Source: an uncultured Bacteroidota bacterium
GTDB lineage: Bacteria; Bacteroidota; Bacteroidia; Bacteroidales; VadinHA17
Length of the DNA: 64,000 nucleotides
Assembly (NCBI GenBank): GCA_903824785.1
Contig: CAIJYD010000026.1
Location: 49,435 to 113,434 of the forward strand
Direction of reading: 5' to 3'
The translations under genes were made by a program, and so were the position numbers. The notes beneath the pieces are model-generated. The model saw only the letters and a list, made by a program, of their open reading frames with translations, did not search any database and was not told where the DNA came from. This document shows positions 1-10,920 of the stretch, piece by piece. Every line of letters starts with the position of its first letter. Position 1 is the first letter of the stretch.

Positions 1-3000
1 CCGATACCTCCATCAGTAATTGTATAGTAACGATTCAGTTTTTTAGTACTATTAAGGTAAGAAGGATAATTGCTGCTTGCCCCATCATTTGAAGTAATAG
101 TTAAATTTCCTCCGGTAGAAACACCGGTTAAAGCAACACTTACAGGTGTATATCCTGTTGAGGTTCCCACAGGGTAAGAATAGGTGTTTGTGCCTGTCAG
201 AATTCCCCTGCGGAGATTTCCGTTAATATAACCCGACGAGCTCCCTCCGCTTATAGCATTGGTTGCTGTATTACTCACAATAAGTGTGTTGGCATTTGTA
301 GATAAGATCCCACTCGTTAGCGTAAGTATTCCTCCTACCGTTGTCGAACTTCCCAACGAAGCACCGCTTGAATTGTTTAAGGTAATATTTCCGAAAGTCG
401 AAGCCGAAGTTCCGCCAATGGTTTGTAGTTCTGCACCATTAAAATTAAAGGTACTTCCGGTGGTCGTAAATGTGGCTCCATTGTTTTCCAGGTTGCCAGC
501 TGAATTGTGTGTAAAACTTCCTGCCGTAAAGGCTGTTCCTGAACCAAGTTCCATATTTCCACCAATGGTTAAAGCACCACCTGCGGTTACAGAAGCTGTG
601 CCGCTTAAGATAAAATTACCATGCATTGATATGGCTGCATCAGGCATAGTCTTTACTCCGCTGCCGCTTAAAATAAGATTGTGATAATCAGGAGAACCAT
701 CCGGCAACAAAATAGTCTGGGCTCCGCCATTGTATTGTATAGTTGCGCCAAATACATCGGCATACCATTTGCCTGTCCCGGTTTTGGTCATTAAATTGCC
801 AATCTTCATCGTACTGCCTGCCTCATTTGTAATATCTGCTCCGGTAGCTATATCTACATTGTAAAAACGGGAATTACCTGAAATAGAAGCACCTGAGTTG
901 ACAAAAACAACCTTGCTGGTACCAGGATCATTGCCTGCTGCATTCTGATCCTCCCATCCTCCGCCAACTGCATTGTGGATTTCAAGAGTATTAGCTCCCA
1001 TAACAAGCACCCCTCCTGCTTCTATGATGAGTGTTTTAATTTGAGAGATACCTTCCGGCAAATTAGGATCATTTAGAGTAGTGCTTGCATCCGGTATAAT
1101 AATATGCGTCCATTCAGAAGGTGTCCCTGCAGGTGTCCAGTTTCCTGAAACTCCTGTCCACGCAGTCGAGGTGGAACCGTTCCAGGTAAGATGGTCTGCA
1201 GCGAAATCCCCTATAGTAAAAATAGTACGCCACTGATGTGTCGGATTAACATATATAAAATACTCCATCGGCACATTCGACATACCTACAAAATTGTTGG
1301 AGTAATCAGAGCTGGACCGTCCGTGTTCGTCAGGACTGGCAGCTCCACCTGTACCTAAATCATAATCCCATGTGGTAAGTTTTGTTTCAGTATTGCTTTG
1401 TAACTCTGAATCAAGGTAATGAAAATTAGCTGATACAGTGCCTCCTGCTCCATTGCTGGCGGGTGTAATTTCATACATTCTTTGAACCGCATCTGCTTTT
1501 TTTGAATTGGTCGTTCCAATTCTGACGACTACGGTTACTGATGAGGGAGAAGTTGTCGGGTTGATAAAAGCAACACTGGTATATTCGTTACCAAAAGTAT
1601 AACTTGTATTAGCTGAAGGTGCGTTTCTGAGGATTTTACCTGTTACATCGCCTTGCCCGGTTGTAGTAGCCGAAGTGCCCATTGTAAGAATGGAGGAGGT
1701 AAGATCGTATGCGGTTGGCCAGGTACCCCAACTGCTGACAAGTTCAAGAAGACCTTTGGTGGAAGAAGGGTTGGCAGAAGAGAGATCCAGAACGCTGTTA
1801 ACAGTAATGTTGCTGGCTGCTGTCACACCTCCGGCTCCGTTTATCGTCAAATTGTTAAAGGTAGTCGCCCCTGTTATGGTTTGAGCCGATTCCCCATTGA
1901 AAATCACAGTACCCGCAGCAGCAGTAAAGGTGCCGCTATTGCTCCAGTTTCCTGATGTGCTGATCACATTGGAACTTCCGTTTAGGGTGGTGCCAGTTCC
2001 AATGATTACATTCCCGGTAACTGAAATATCATGGGAAGCCATGGCCGAAGCGGTTCCGTTCAGCCTTAAATCACCCAATATTTGTAGTGGAAAAGCAGGC
2101 ATCGTCTTTGTTCCGCTGCCACTTAGTATCAGATTGTGATATCCGGGTGTTGATCCGTTCGGGAAAACGATGGTTTGATCCGTACCATTGAATTCTATGG
2201 TGTTGTGGTTGCTTGCTGCATTTAAAACTCCGCTGTTTGAAAGTGACAGAGTTCCGGAAATACGCATAATGTTATCAGTTCCCAGGGTTAATGTCGCCCC
2301 ATCGGCGATTGTAACATTATAAAAATTAGTAGGATCGGCCATGGTTGCCGCTGCGTTGGTAAAAATAATAGTGCTTGATCCTGCATTTAATGTGCCAAGA
2401 TTATTCCAAGCCCCGGTGCCTCCGGTTATTGTTAGCATTGGGCTGCCAGTAGTAGCATTGACAATCCCTCCGGTCAGGATATCTATTGAATTTAGAGTTG
2501 TATTTGCAGGTAAGGTTGGATTGTTATGAGTCCCGTCTATGGTAATTGCCGGGATAACTACATTGGCCTCAGCATCGGGAACACCTCCGTTCCAGTTTCC
2601 GGGTAAAGTCCAGTCTGTGAGGACTGCTCCTCCACTGATCCACGTATGGGTATTTCCCACAGAATTGGCCCCCATGGTCCAGTATTTATAATCATAAGCT
2701 GTTGAAGCAACATATGGAAGCCCCAAACCTGATAAGCCTAGCCAGTTATCACTTGAGCTCTGGTTGGAATGACCACGATCGACCACTGTTGAAGGGTATA
2801 GGTTGTCGAAAAAATTAAGATTGGTTTCTGTGGTTCCATTTAGTTCGGCATCCAGATAATGAAGATTCAGTGTTAGCCGTGTAGCACTTGATCCGCCTAT
2901 TCTGATAATGTCATAATACCGGTGTATTGCATCCGTTTTCCAGGTATGTGTTGATGTAAGAACAATCTTCTCACTTAAAGAAGTTGGCAATGGATCTATT

Positions 3001-5576
3001 GTGAAATTTACGGTTGTAAACTGATTACCAAAAGAATATGGTGTGTTTAACTCAAAATAATTACGGGTCACAATTCCGGTAACATCGCCCGTTCCGGTTG
3101 TTGTTGCAGCAGCACCCATAAAAATTGTATTGGCTTCGGTTTCAAGAGTTCCCTGCGTGGCAGAAACATTGGAGCTTTGTAAATACAGAACACCATTTAC
3201 AGTTTGGCTGGCACTTGCAGTAACACCAGCGCTGTTATTCACCGTTAAATTATTGAAAGTGTTTGTTGCTGATCCTCCGATTGTCTGTGCCGATGAACCG
3301 CTATAGTTTACTGTTCCGTCTGCATTATCAAATGTGGCACCATTGTTGGTCCAGTTGCCCGACAGATTAATTATTGCACCGGCAGTGAATGTACCTCCCG
3401 TTAGAGTTGCCGAACCATTTATGTTTAAAGTAGCAGGAGCTTTAAAATTACCGGTTGTCTGCGTAAAATTGTTAACTGTTAGTGAAGCAGTACTTCCTCC
3501 AATATTGAGTGTCTGAGCAGTTTTAGCAACTACTAAATTGTAAAATGTCTGACTTGCTGCCGTACCGTTGATGGCTTGGACTACAGTTGTATTGTTAAAG
3601 GTAACAGTACTGGTTCCTGGAGTAAAAGTGGCACCATTGTTTGTCCAGTTGCCGCCGACAGAAACCGCATAGCCTGAGGTCGTAAATGTCCCGGAAGTTA
3701 AAGTCACATTCCCAAGAATATCTATGGCTGAAGGGGAGCTTGCTGGCGCAGTAGTTCCGGCAGTCAGGGTAAAATCGCGCATCACGTTCAGTGTGGCAGG
3801 GAAAGTGGTTGTACCTGAGCTGTTAATAATTAAGCTGGAATAACCAACATCGGAGGAAGGACCCTGAGGATTCAGGATAGTCTGCACCGAACCGTTATAT
3901 TCTATTGAATTATTGGTTGCTTTTAAATCGATAATACTTCCTGAGCCTGCAGTAACTGCTCCGGCTATTTTCAGATAAGCACCGGAAGCCGGCTGTAAAT
4001 AGGTATTGGCATTTACAGTTATGTTGTAGAAATTATTTATGCCCGATCCTCCCAGCGAAACGACATTAGAAATAGTTCCATTGGAGAAGACAACTGTTCC
4101 GGTATTGCCGTTAAAGGTACTATTGTTTAACCAGGCACCTGTAGAACCGTTAATTGTAATACTGTTCGAACCTGCACTGAGTGAAGCGCCTGAAGCAATT
4201 TCAAGCGTTTTTATCGCCACTCCTAAAGTTAAGGTAGGGTAACTGGAAAGCGATCCGGGAATTAAAACCTCCTCAGTAGTGAGGGGTACATGTCCTGCCG
4301 ACCAGTTAGAGATATTACTCCAATCTGTATCTATACCTAACCAGGTATTTTTGACAGAAGCATAATCTGCCAGACTCCATTGTTTGTTATCCAGTACTGT
4401 TGTTGGGGCAAGATAGGTAATGGTTTTTCCCGACAAAGTCACTGTATTGCCGGAAACGTCATTGGAAGTCTTCCCGTGTTCATGAATTGTGCCAAATCCT
4501 GGTCCTGCATGGGCATCCCAAAGAACCAGTTTTGATTCCGTATTCGTGTTAAGTTCAGTATCCAGATAATGCAGGCTGGCGACAACCTGATCGGTAGCAG
4601 TAGCATCCTGTGCAAAGGAATAAACCCGTTGAATTGCTCCTGTTTTCCAGGTTGGTGCTGCACCAATGGCAATTTTACAGCTGATCCAGGCTGGTTTGGT
4701 ACCCCCTGAAACACCTAAAAAGGTAATTGTAGTATATTGATTGCCAAAACTGTATGGGGTATTGTTATCAAAAGTCTGTGTCCGTTTCACTATTCCCGTT
4801 ACATCGCCGGCACCGGTAGTGGTGGAGGCTGCACCCATGTTAAGGGTAAATGTGCTCATAATCAGGCAACCTTGAGTAGCTGAAGCATTTGCGCTACTAA
4901 GATTAAGAATGCCATTTACGGTAATGTCTGCACTTGCTGTTTTGGCGTTTGTTCCGCTTCCACTAATGGTGAGATTGCTGTAAGAAATTCCCTTAATGGA
5001 TTGGGCAGCAGTTGCAGCATATTCCACTGTTGTCTCTGCTGAGATATTGGTTGTTGCAAAATCAGGGAACGTTGTGGCTGATGCGGCAGCTCCCAGTTTA
5101 AATGTCCCGGAAGTAAAATTCAGGGTTCCGGTTCCGGTTAACTGAAAACCACCATCGCTGAAAACAGAACCTGAAACCACATCGCCAATGGTTAAAGGAT
5201 TTGCTCCAAGACTTCGGGCAGAACCCAAAGTTACACCATTAGAATTATTGATCTTAACTCCACCACTCCCGGGAAAGGAAGAAATAAATTCGCCTCCTGT
5301 GGTCTGTGCTGAACTTCCTGTATATTGGAGAGTGGCGCTGGCACCATATACAAGTGTACCGGTTACGGTTGTTGTCGATGTTCCTTCCATAGAAAGAACT
5401 CCATTTACAGTTGTAGTTCCAGAAGGAAATGTTTTGGCATTTGATCCCAGAAGGTTTAGGTTGGAATATGTTGTAGGGTTAACTGTCTGGGTACCGGAAG
5501 CAGTGTAATTAACACTGTTTCCTGAAGCTGTGGCAGTCAGTGTAGTAATCGTTGGAAGCAGGGGTTGTGCTGATGT
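1..5576 (-). CDS. C-terminal part of the broken adhesin, open to the left edge
   Basis: In the frame used after the shift (bounded upstream by TGA at 5577-5579) I translated several points by hand at about 5550, 4850, 2050, 1230 and 1-50, and read the rest more loosely. All give the same repeat protein and I found no stop. The last readable residues are LNRYYTITDGGI, resembling the start of another large module. The region contains three big modules with conserved text (GDVTG, a YSFGNQ-like motif, LHYLD.ELN.NTE), then strand repeats between them. It has no start codon of its own next to a leader, so expression depends on the upstream part. Confidence 0.65.
1200..4860 (-). repeat. Three higher-order protein modules within the adhesin
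   Basis: Three long modules share an ordered set of motifs on the minus strand: MGA(A/S).TTTG.GDVTG, then (Y/F)SFGN(Q/E)(Y/F)T, then K..A(I/V)(Q/H)R, then (L/F)HYLD.EL, then a Trp/Tyr-rich end (KQWSL, KYWTM, HQWRT). They lie at about 4860-4380, 3130-2680 and 1690-1200. Strand repeats of roughly 1 kb separate them. The modules have diverged clearly, so this is an old duplication rather than a recent expansion or assembly artefact. Confidence 0.7.
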
Positions 5577-7389
5577 TCAGTACGCTGGTGGCTGTAGCAT
5601 TGTTAAAAGCAGTTATGGCACCCGAACTGTTTAGGTTGACAATACCTGAAGCGTTGTTGGTAATCCCGGCAATTGTTCCTGAACCGTTCAGATTAATTGT
5701 CCCGGTATTTGTGAAACCTGCAATGAGGGTGGAGATTGCGCCTGCACCGGAGATAGCTGTGGTTCCTGAATTGCTTAAACCTCCTGACGTTGAGCCAATG
5801 GAACATGTACCTCCGATATTTAAGGTACCGCTGTTTGTTAAAGTCCCGGTGGCACCGTCGAGGGCTGTTCCAACGGTAAGTGTTCCTGTATTCGTATATG
5901 TTCCGCTCACTGTAACCGAACCAATAGATGTAATGGTTGAACCGCTTAATGATTTCGATGTGCCTGAAAATGTATGGATGCCCGTATTTGCTGTAAATGT
6001 TGAACCATTATTGGTTAAGCTTCCTGCAAAAGAATAAGCTGCTATGCCTGTTTCATTCCAGATCCCGCTGATAGTAACATCGCCTGTAAATGTTTTGGCC
6101 GAAGTTCCGCCAAGGGCAAGTGTACCCAACACTGAGGTTGCTCCTGTAACCCCGAGTGTAAAATTCCCGGCAGTAGTAAGTCCGGCACCAGCTCCAACTG
6201 TAAGAATTCCTCCTGCAGTTCTGTTGGCAGCGAGAGTCCATGTTTTTGTTCCTGACCCTGAAACTGTTAAATTATTATAGGAAACGTCAACTACAGTCTG
6301 AGAACCTGCTGCATTGTAATTTACTGTGTTCCCTGCAGTTGTTGCAGTTAGGGTTGTAATGCCAGAAGTTCCTCCGATATACAAAACTCCGGTAGCACCC
6401 TGGGTTAAACCACCGGTTCCTGACAGAGCGGTTGTTGCTGTTATAATGCCATTATTGGTAAGTACGACTGCGCCACCTGTAACAGTAAGCAATGTTGCAC
6501 ATGTCAATGTTCCACTGTTGGTATAGTTCCCGGTGAATGTTGCTGTTGGAATGGTGATGGTAGCCGAGCCGCTTAATGTTTTAGTGGCTCCGCTAAAGGT
6601 ATGTAATCCTGTGCTTGCAGTATATGTTCCGTTATTAGTAAGATTCCCTGCAATACCAACAACTGCAGCTCCGGATTCAGTCAATGTTCCTGTAATGGTA
6701 ACATCTGAACCAAACGAAAGGGTGGCCGCCGCACTTTCTGTTATTGCGCCTCCGCTATTGATGGTTACAGCTCCGGTAAAGGTCTTGGTTCCTGTGGCAC
6801 TTGTGACAGACAATGTGCCACTTGTGCCCGCCCCAACTGTGGTTGTTCCGGTTACGCCAAGGGTAAAAGCTCCTGCGGTAAGAGTAGTCCCATCCCCGAT
6901 ATTCAGGTTGCCGGTTATGGCTAAATTGGCCGCAAGACTGGTCGTTGCCGTTCCGCTTAAAGTCAGACCACCACCAATTGTTACCATTGATGCGCCCAAT
7001 GTTTTAGCCCCGCTCCCGGAAAGTATAAGATTTCCTCCATAAGTATTTACATTATTTACCGTTTGTGCGCCGGCCGCATAGTATTCTATGGTTCCTGCGG
7101 CAGGTTCAGTAACGGCAAATGAATAATTGGTTGCCCAGGTGGATCCTCCAACACGCAAGGTGCCTGCAGTAAATGTTGGAGTAGTAGCTGTAAGCAGGTA
7201 GGTAGCGGCATCAAATGTGCCAGCTGTTAAGGTAAATGTTTTTGTTGTGGAACCCCGGAGTGTGAATGCACTTCCAAGGGTAACTGTTCCGCCTGACTTA
7301 TTAATTACGAGATTACTTATTGTAGGGGTACCTGTTCCCATATTACCTGAAAGTGTCTGGGCGCCGGTTCCGGTAAGGTTTAATGTCAT
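5509..7389 (-). CDS. Middle fragment of the broken adhesin (626 codons)
   Basis: This frame is continuous with the N-terminal fragment apart from the TAA. It carries dozens of strand repeats such as SGSGAKTL, GNLTNNGTYTASTGLHTFSG and TLTNSGTLNIGG, almost without charged residues, as expected for a beta-helical or beta-sandwich stalk. It has no signal peptide, so its ATG is probably not a true start. The last ~20 residues (from NDYYTD on) lose the repeat character. In the next frame the DNA reads PTITTLTATASGNSVNY, which closely matches ITTLTATTAGNTVNY earlier in the same fragment. That fixes a frameshift at about 5557-5564. Confidence 0.7.
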   Translation of the reverse strand: MTLNLTGTGAQTLSGNMGTGTPTISNLVINKSGGTVTLGSAFTLRGSTTKTFTLTAGTFDAATYLLTATTPTFTAGTLRVGGSTWATNYSFAVTEPAAGTIEYYAAGAQTVNNVNTYGGNLILSGSGAKTLGASMVTIGGGLTLSGTATTSLAANLAITGNLNIGDGTTLTAGAFTLGVTGTTTVGAGTSGTLSVTSATGTKTFTGAVTINSGGAITESAAATLSFGSDVTITGTLTESGAAVVGIAGNLTNNGTYTASTGLHTFSGATKTLSGSATITIPTATFTGNYTNSGTLTCATLLTVTGGAVVLTNNGIITATTALSGTGGLTQGATGVLYIGGTSGITTLTATTAGNTVNYNAAGSQTVVDVSYNNLTVSGSGTKTWTLAANRTAGGILTVGAGAGLTTAGNFTLGVTGATSVLGTLALGGTSAKTFTGDVTISGIWNETGIAAYSFAGSLTNNGSTFTANTGIHTFSGTSKSLSGSTITSIGSVTVSGTYTNTGTLTVGTALDGATGTLTNSGTLNIGGTCSIGSTSGGLSNSGTTAISGAGAISTLIAGFTNTGTINLNGSGTIAGITNNASGIVNLNSSGAITAFNNATATSVLNISTTPASNDYYTDCHSFRKQC

Positions 7390-7860
7390 TTACGCATTAT
7401 TGGCAGTACCACTAAAAGTCCAGTTGCCTGTTACATTAAAAACCCTTACGGTACCACCTGTTGTTAATATTCCCGTGCCGGTAACATTACCATTAACTGT
7501 AGATGAGGTACCATTTCCATTGGTCATCGTACCGCTAATATCAAGTCCACCGCAAGTTAAAGCAACTGAGCCTCTCGCAAGTGTAGCCCCTGAATTAATT
7601 GTCACCGTTCCTGTAACTGTCCACGCTGCTGCCATGGTCATCACGTTCGGACTCTGAATGATGAAAACATCACCGGCTGTTGTAAAGTTTGCAGGGTGTG
7701 TTCCTGTACCATTGTTAACTGTCCACCAGTTTGCAAGAGTTTCCGGGGCACCGTTTGCATTGGTGTAATAAGTTGTAGCCCTCAGGCTGGTTGCTGAAAC
7801 CAATAAGATCAGCACACATAGATTGAAGATTTGGAAAAGCTTGGTTTTCAAAAGGTTCAT
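7390..7860 (-). CDS. N-terminal fragment of the broken adhesin
   Basis: A 156-codon open frame begins with a clear signal peptide (residues 1-29: MNLLKTK, hydrophobic core, then SLRATTYY). A beta-rich head follows, with ANWWTVNNGTGTHPANFTTAGD near residues 43-64 and the first strand repeats. The frame stops at TAA 7390-7392, but codons continue in the same frame directly after it with ATG (7387-7389) and matching repeat sequence. The lesion is therefore a nonsense change rather than an indel. If translated alone the product would be a short exported fragment. Confidence 0.7.
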   Translation of the reverse strand: MNLLKTKLFQIFNLCVLILLVSATSLRATTYYTNANGAPETLANWWTVNNGTGTHPANFTTAGDVFIIQSPNVMTMAAAWTVTGTVTINSGATLARGSVALTCGGLDISGTMTNGNGTSSTVNGNVTGTGILTTGGTVRVFNVTGNWTFSGTANNA

Positions 7861-8385
7861 GGCTTTATGTATTAGGATTATATGCGTTATCAGAACTTAC
7901 AAGATAGCGAAGCAAGTAAGAGGCTGTTTCTCTGCTAAAAACAAACGAAACTGCATAATTGTTTAAATTACATAAAACAAACTCTTTATCTAATTTAAAT
8001 GTATCCATCAGATTTGTGTCACTTTCTTTCATCCGTATCTTGTTAAATAAGGAAATGAAAAATAAACTCTGAGAATAATAATCAGCTTTACAAAAGGATT
8101 TAATCTTATAATATCTCAAGGGAAATAAGACTGTAAATACAGTTTTCCCTGTAAAACAGTACACTTTAGTTATAATGAATAAACCAAAAGGAGTGCCAAA
8201 AGAGCTTAAAAACAAGAAGATCTGATAATTTTTTCTAAACACCTGAGTATGAATTACAACTACAGGGCAATTTTTAGAAATCGGGATGTTCCCCGAAGAT
8301 GATTTCAAAAATAGTTTGAAAATAATTGAAAAAATCGCACACATGTGCGGAAATGGGCCATTAATTTAACCCCGAAGAATGATAT
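7861..8385. other. Gap upstream of the adhesin, no supported gene
   Basis: About 525 bases between the adhesin start and the phosphatase. A 159-codon minus-strand frame (7865-8344) exists but has no recognisable domain, an odd composition rich in Phe, Ile and Lys, and no leader, so I regard it as chance. The segment is AT-rich and should hold the adhesin promoter, but I could not pick a convincing TAnnTTTG box. Confidence 0.4.
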
Positions 8386-9162
8386 TCATTTCAATAAAAC
8401 TCTTCCTTTTAACTCTTCAAGCCGGGCAATATCAAATCCCGATTCTTGCAGATAAGCAGTAATACCACCATAATAACCTTCTATCCTGTCGATAACAGAT
8501 TCAATATTCCGCTGTTTGACTGTTATAACAAACAGCATCCTTTCGGACGGAAAAAAACCGAAAGAGAGAATTTTTCGCCTCAGCAGCGTTTTTCTAAAAT
8601 AAGGTAAAAGGGCATCATTTGACTTCATAAAGTCGTCGATAATAAACTGCCTTTCAACTCCAAGTGAAAGAAGAATAAGTGCACATAATATCCCGGTCCT
8701 GTCTTTTCCTGCCTGACAATGAATAAGAACCGGAGAGCTTTCAGGTGAAAGCAGAAGATCTAAAACCTGTGGCAATAGTGGCATAGTGGCATCGGCAATT
8801 TCGAGATATAAGGAGTTAGATATATCCGAAAGTATCTCTTCGGAATTTTTCCTGCGGATAAATGGCTCCATCCGCTCTCTGGTAACGCTTTGAAAATCGA
8901 GTGGCAATGATAATGTGCCTATATTACTGATGACTCTTTTCCTTTTCTTTTTTTCTGTAGCCGAACGCAGATCTATTATCGTTCTGACATTAATATTCTG
9001 AAGTTTCCTGAGATCGTCTTTGCTGATATTGTCGGGGTTTGCAGACCTGTATATCATTCCTTCCCTGATCTTTTTACTTCCCCCGGCAGGTATTCCGCCA
9101 ATATCCCTGAAATTAAGAACTGATTTAAAATTCAGATCTGAAACATGCTGGTTAGTTTCCAT
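8386..9162 (-). CDS. Tyrosine-specific protein phosphatase (Y_phosphatase3 type)
   Basis: Predicted cytoplasmic phosphatase of 258 residues. The N-terminal NFRDIGG (residues 17-23) and SANPDNIS are typical of the family that includes bacterial lipid/tyrosine phosphatases such as LipA and MptpB. The catalytic loop is HCQAGKDRTG at residues 148-157, with nucleophile Cys149 and phosphate-binding Arg155. The Lys-Asp inside the loop (AGKDR) is the hallmark that separates this group from ordinary tyrosine phosphatases and goes with dual activity on phosphoinositides and phosphoproteins in characterised members. The natural substrate here is unknown. It lies 37 bases downstream of the isomerase gene, on the same strand, so the two are probably co-transcribed. 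Confidence 0.85.
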   Translation of the reverse strand: METNQHVSDLNFKSVLNFRDIGGIPAGGSKKIREGMIYRSANPDNISKDDLRKLQNINVRTIIDLRSATEKKKRKRVISNIGTLSLPLDFQSVTRERMEPFIRRKNSEEILSDISNSLYLEIADATMPLLPQVLDLLLSPESSPVLIHCQAGKDRTGILCALILLSLGVERQFIIDDFMKSNDALLPYFRKTLLRRKILSFGFFPSERMLFVITVKQRNIESVIDRIEGYYGGITAYLQESGFDIARLEELKGRVLLK

Positions 9163-9199
9163 TTATTACTTGTTAGTTAATTAACAATAAGGTATCCGC

Positions 9200-10624
9200 T
9201 CAGCATATCCGCAGGAATCCGATATTCAGCAGCTGAGCTACCTTATTTATCTCAGCAGATCTGTATCCGGTGCCTATTGCACAGTGGTGTGAGGGTCCGG
9301 CTTCAGACCACTTATTGATAAACTCTCTGGCTGAAACAGAAAATTTGTATCTGCTGTTGGTATTGGCGATCTGCAAAGTTGGCCCCGCAACGGACTCTCC
9401 TTCAGCGGTAAGCAAAGCTATTTTCCCATCACCCGACTGACAGACCGAGAGAAGGGTTACCGGCCCGGAAGCCACTTTCATCTGTATGGATAATCCTTTT
9501 CCCGGTTTCCCATGAAAGACAGGAAGCGGAACAAGAGCTACTTTTCCGTCTGCAATTTTGAAGTGAGCCGGTCCGTCGTGGCCGAGGAGTAAAATGTCGT
9601 CTTTGAAATCCATCCCGTAGAATTCCGAGAACGATCCGCCGGCATTAAGTGCATCCATAATTTTCATGGCCAGAACATTCTTTATTTCACATTCCCCGGC
9701 AACCGGAATATTCTGCCCTGTGAGCAGAGTCATTCCCGGGATTAAAGTTGTTACGATCTTTTCATAAGCAGGATCTCCTTCACCTTCATAATAATAAGCA
9801 AGGGCTCCAAGCCGAAATTTATCAGCCAGCATGTCAAGTGCTACAGAACTTCTGGCAGAATTAATAAGGTCTTCATCAGAACATTCTCCTGAGACATTAA
9901 ACCACTCATTAAACTGTTTCATTTTACTTTTTACCTCCTCGCCTGTTACCTTTTCGAAAAGGTTTTTCAAAACACCAAATTCCATTATTTCAAAATGAGT
10001 TCCGAAGGCAGCCGCAAGCATGGTAATATCGCTGTAAACATCCAGCATTCCATTATAATAATGGCCCATAACTCCAACCCTGGTATTTTTCATTATTCTC
10101 ATTACAGAAGAGGCACGAACCCACTCTTTTATTTCATCCCATACATATTTCTCATCGAGATATCCGGTAATCAGATGATATTTTATGCCGGCCCTGTTAA
10201 AAACACTTGCCAGTTCAGGTGTTACGCAACTCTGGCAATAGGAGAGCCATTCGCCTGTCATTTTACCCCGGTCGACCATTGAATTGAATTTCTCATAATC
10301 GATAGCTTCAGAAGGCTGGAGGTTTAGAACAATAACCGGGCAACTCACTCTTTGCAGCAATGGTAACACATTGTGCGACAAGGCATAAGTGGAAATATTA
10401 AGAAATATTATATCAACTCCGCTTTTAAGAAATAAGCCTGCGGCAGCAATCGCTTTATCGGGGTTATCAACCATACCGGCATCAATAACTTCCGTTCCCG
10501 ATTGCTCAAGATGCTCTTTTATTCTGACCTGAAAAGATTTCAATTTATCGAGCAATCCATCGAACTGAGACCAATATGTGTCGAGTCCGATTCCAAAAAG
10601 ACCGGCTTTAACTTTATTTCCCAT
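9200..10624 (-). CDS. L-arabinose/L-fucose isomerase family protein
   Basis: A 474-residue cytoplasmic sugar-isomerase-like protein. The N-terminal Rossmann-like half starts MGNKVKAGLFGIGLDTYW and includes VDIIFLNISTYALSHNV (about residues 70-86). The C-terminal half carries likely metal and catalytic positions: Glu311 (GECEIK), Glu334 (GGSFSEFY), His349 (LLLGHDGPAH) and His447 (GPSHHCAIG). Their spacing resembles the Glu-Glu-His-His set of E. coli AraA. Family members interconvert aldoses and ketoses using Mn2+. The sequence is clearly not a close AraA or FucI, so the sugar cannot be assigned. It is the first gene of a probable two-gene unit with the phosphatase. Confidence 0.8.
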   Translation of the reverse strand: MGNKVKAGLFGIGLDTYWSQFDGLLDKLKSFQVRIKEHLEQSGTEVIDAGMVDNPDKAIAAAGLFLKSGVDIIFLNISTYALSHNVLPLLQRVSCPVIVLNLQPSEAIDYEKFNSMVDRGKMTGEWLSYCQSCVTPELASVFNRAGIKYHLITGYLDEKYVWDEIKEWVRASSVMRIMKNTRVGVMGHYYNGMLDVYSDITMLAAAFGTHFEIMEFGVLKNLFEKVTGEEVKSKMKQFNEWFNVSGECSDEDLINSARSSVALDMLADKFRLGALAYYYEGEGDPAYEKIVTTLIPGMTLLTGQNIPVAGECEIKNVLAMKIMDALNAGGSFSEFYGMDFKDDILLLGHDGPAHFKIADGKVALVPLPVFHGKPGKGLSIQMKVASGPVTLLSVCQSGDGKIALLTAEGESVAGPTLQIANTNSRYKFSVSAREFINKWSEAGPSHHCAIGTGYRSAEINKVAQLLNIGFLRIC

Positions 10625-10920
10625 CGTTTTCTATTCTTTAAAGTGATTTACTAATATCTTTAAAACAAATTAATTTGCCTGACAACTTCAAATTTACAGG
10701 ATTTTTTGCTTTAACTTCAAGTATTTAAAAATCTGATTCTGGTCATTAATTTATTTGAGTTATTTTGTGATGAAATCAGTAACCTTTGTTAAAATAAAAA
10801 TTACCGTAAAGAGACTCAAAGGTAATAACAATGGGTCAAAAGGTTATGATATAGTTTGTTTAAAATGAACCGGATGAATTACATCCTGATAAACTGCAAG
10901 TTAAAGAATATCTTTTTATT
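10625..10920. other. Divergent intergenic region between isomerase and crcB
   Basis: About 296 AT-rich bases that must hold promoters in both directions. There is a short hairpin GGATG...CATCC just before crcB and a 19-codon upstream reading frame (annotated separately). I looked for a fluoride riboswitch because of the crcB gene and did not find the conserved core. Confidence 0.4.

Larger units (their letters stand above)
1..7860 (-). pseudogene. Giant repeat-rich surface adhesin gene, interrupted twice and cut by the window edge
   Basis: One long Thr/Ser/Gly/Asn-rich coding region runs from an ATG at 7860 to the left edge, at least 2,600 codons. It has a signal peptide and then many short beta-strand repeats of the type 'GNWTNNGATF...STVTFNGT..QTI.G...FNNLTVN', typical of large Bacteroidota surface proteins. 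Reading is broken by an in-frame TAA at 7390-7392 and by a shift of one base near 5557-5564, next to a run of four G (5561-5564 on +). Both sides of each lesion translate into the same kind of repeat, so the pieces were once one gene. Neighbouring genes are intact, which favours real decay, but consensus errors in repetitive DNA remain possible. A C-terminal sorting domain, if present, lies outside the window. Confidence 0.75.

Noticed and set aside
5188..7657. Several long plus-strand frames rich in Val, Pro and Ala across the adhesin
   Set aside because: They are antisense shadows of the Thr/Ser/Gly-rich repeats and have no start context or known domain.
7865..8344. 159-codon minus-strand frame in the gap before the adhesin
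   Set aside because: No domain, no leader and odd composition; probably chance.
10840..10920. Fluoride riboswitch upstream of crcB
   Set aside because: A GGATG/CATCC hairpin followed by AAACTGC looked suggestive, but the conserved pseudoknot partner and the downstream GAUGGCCUC-like part are missing.
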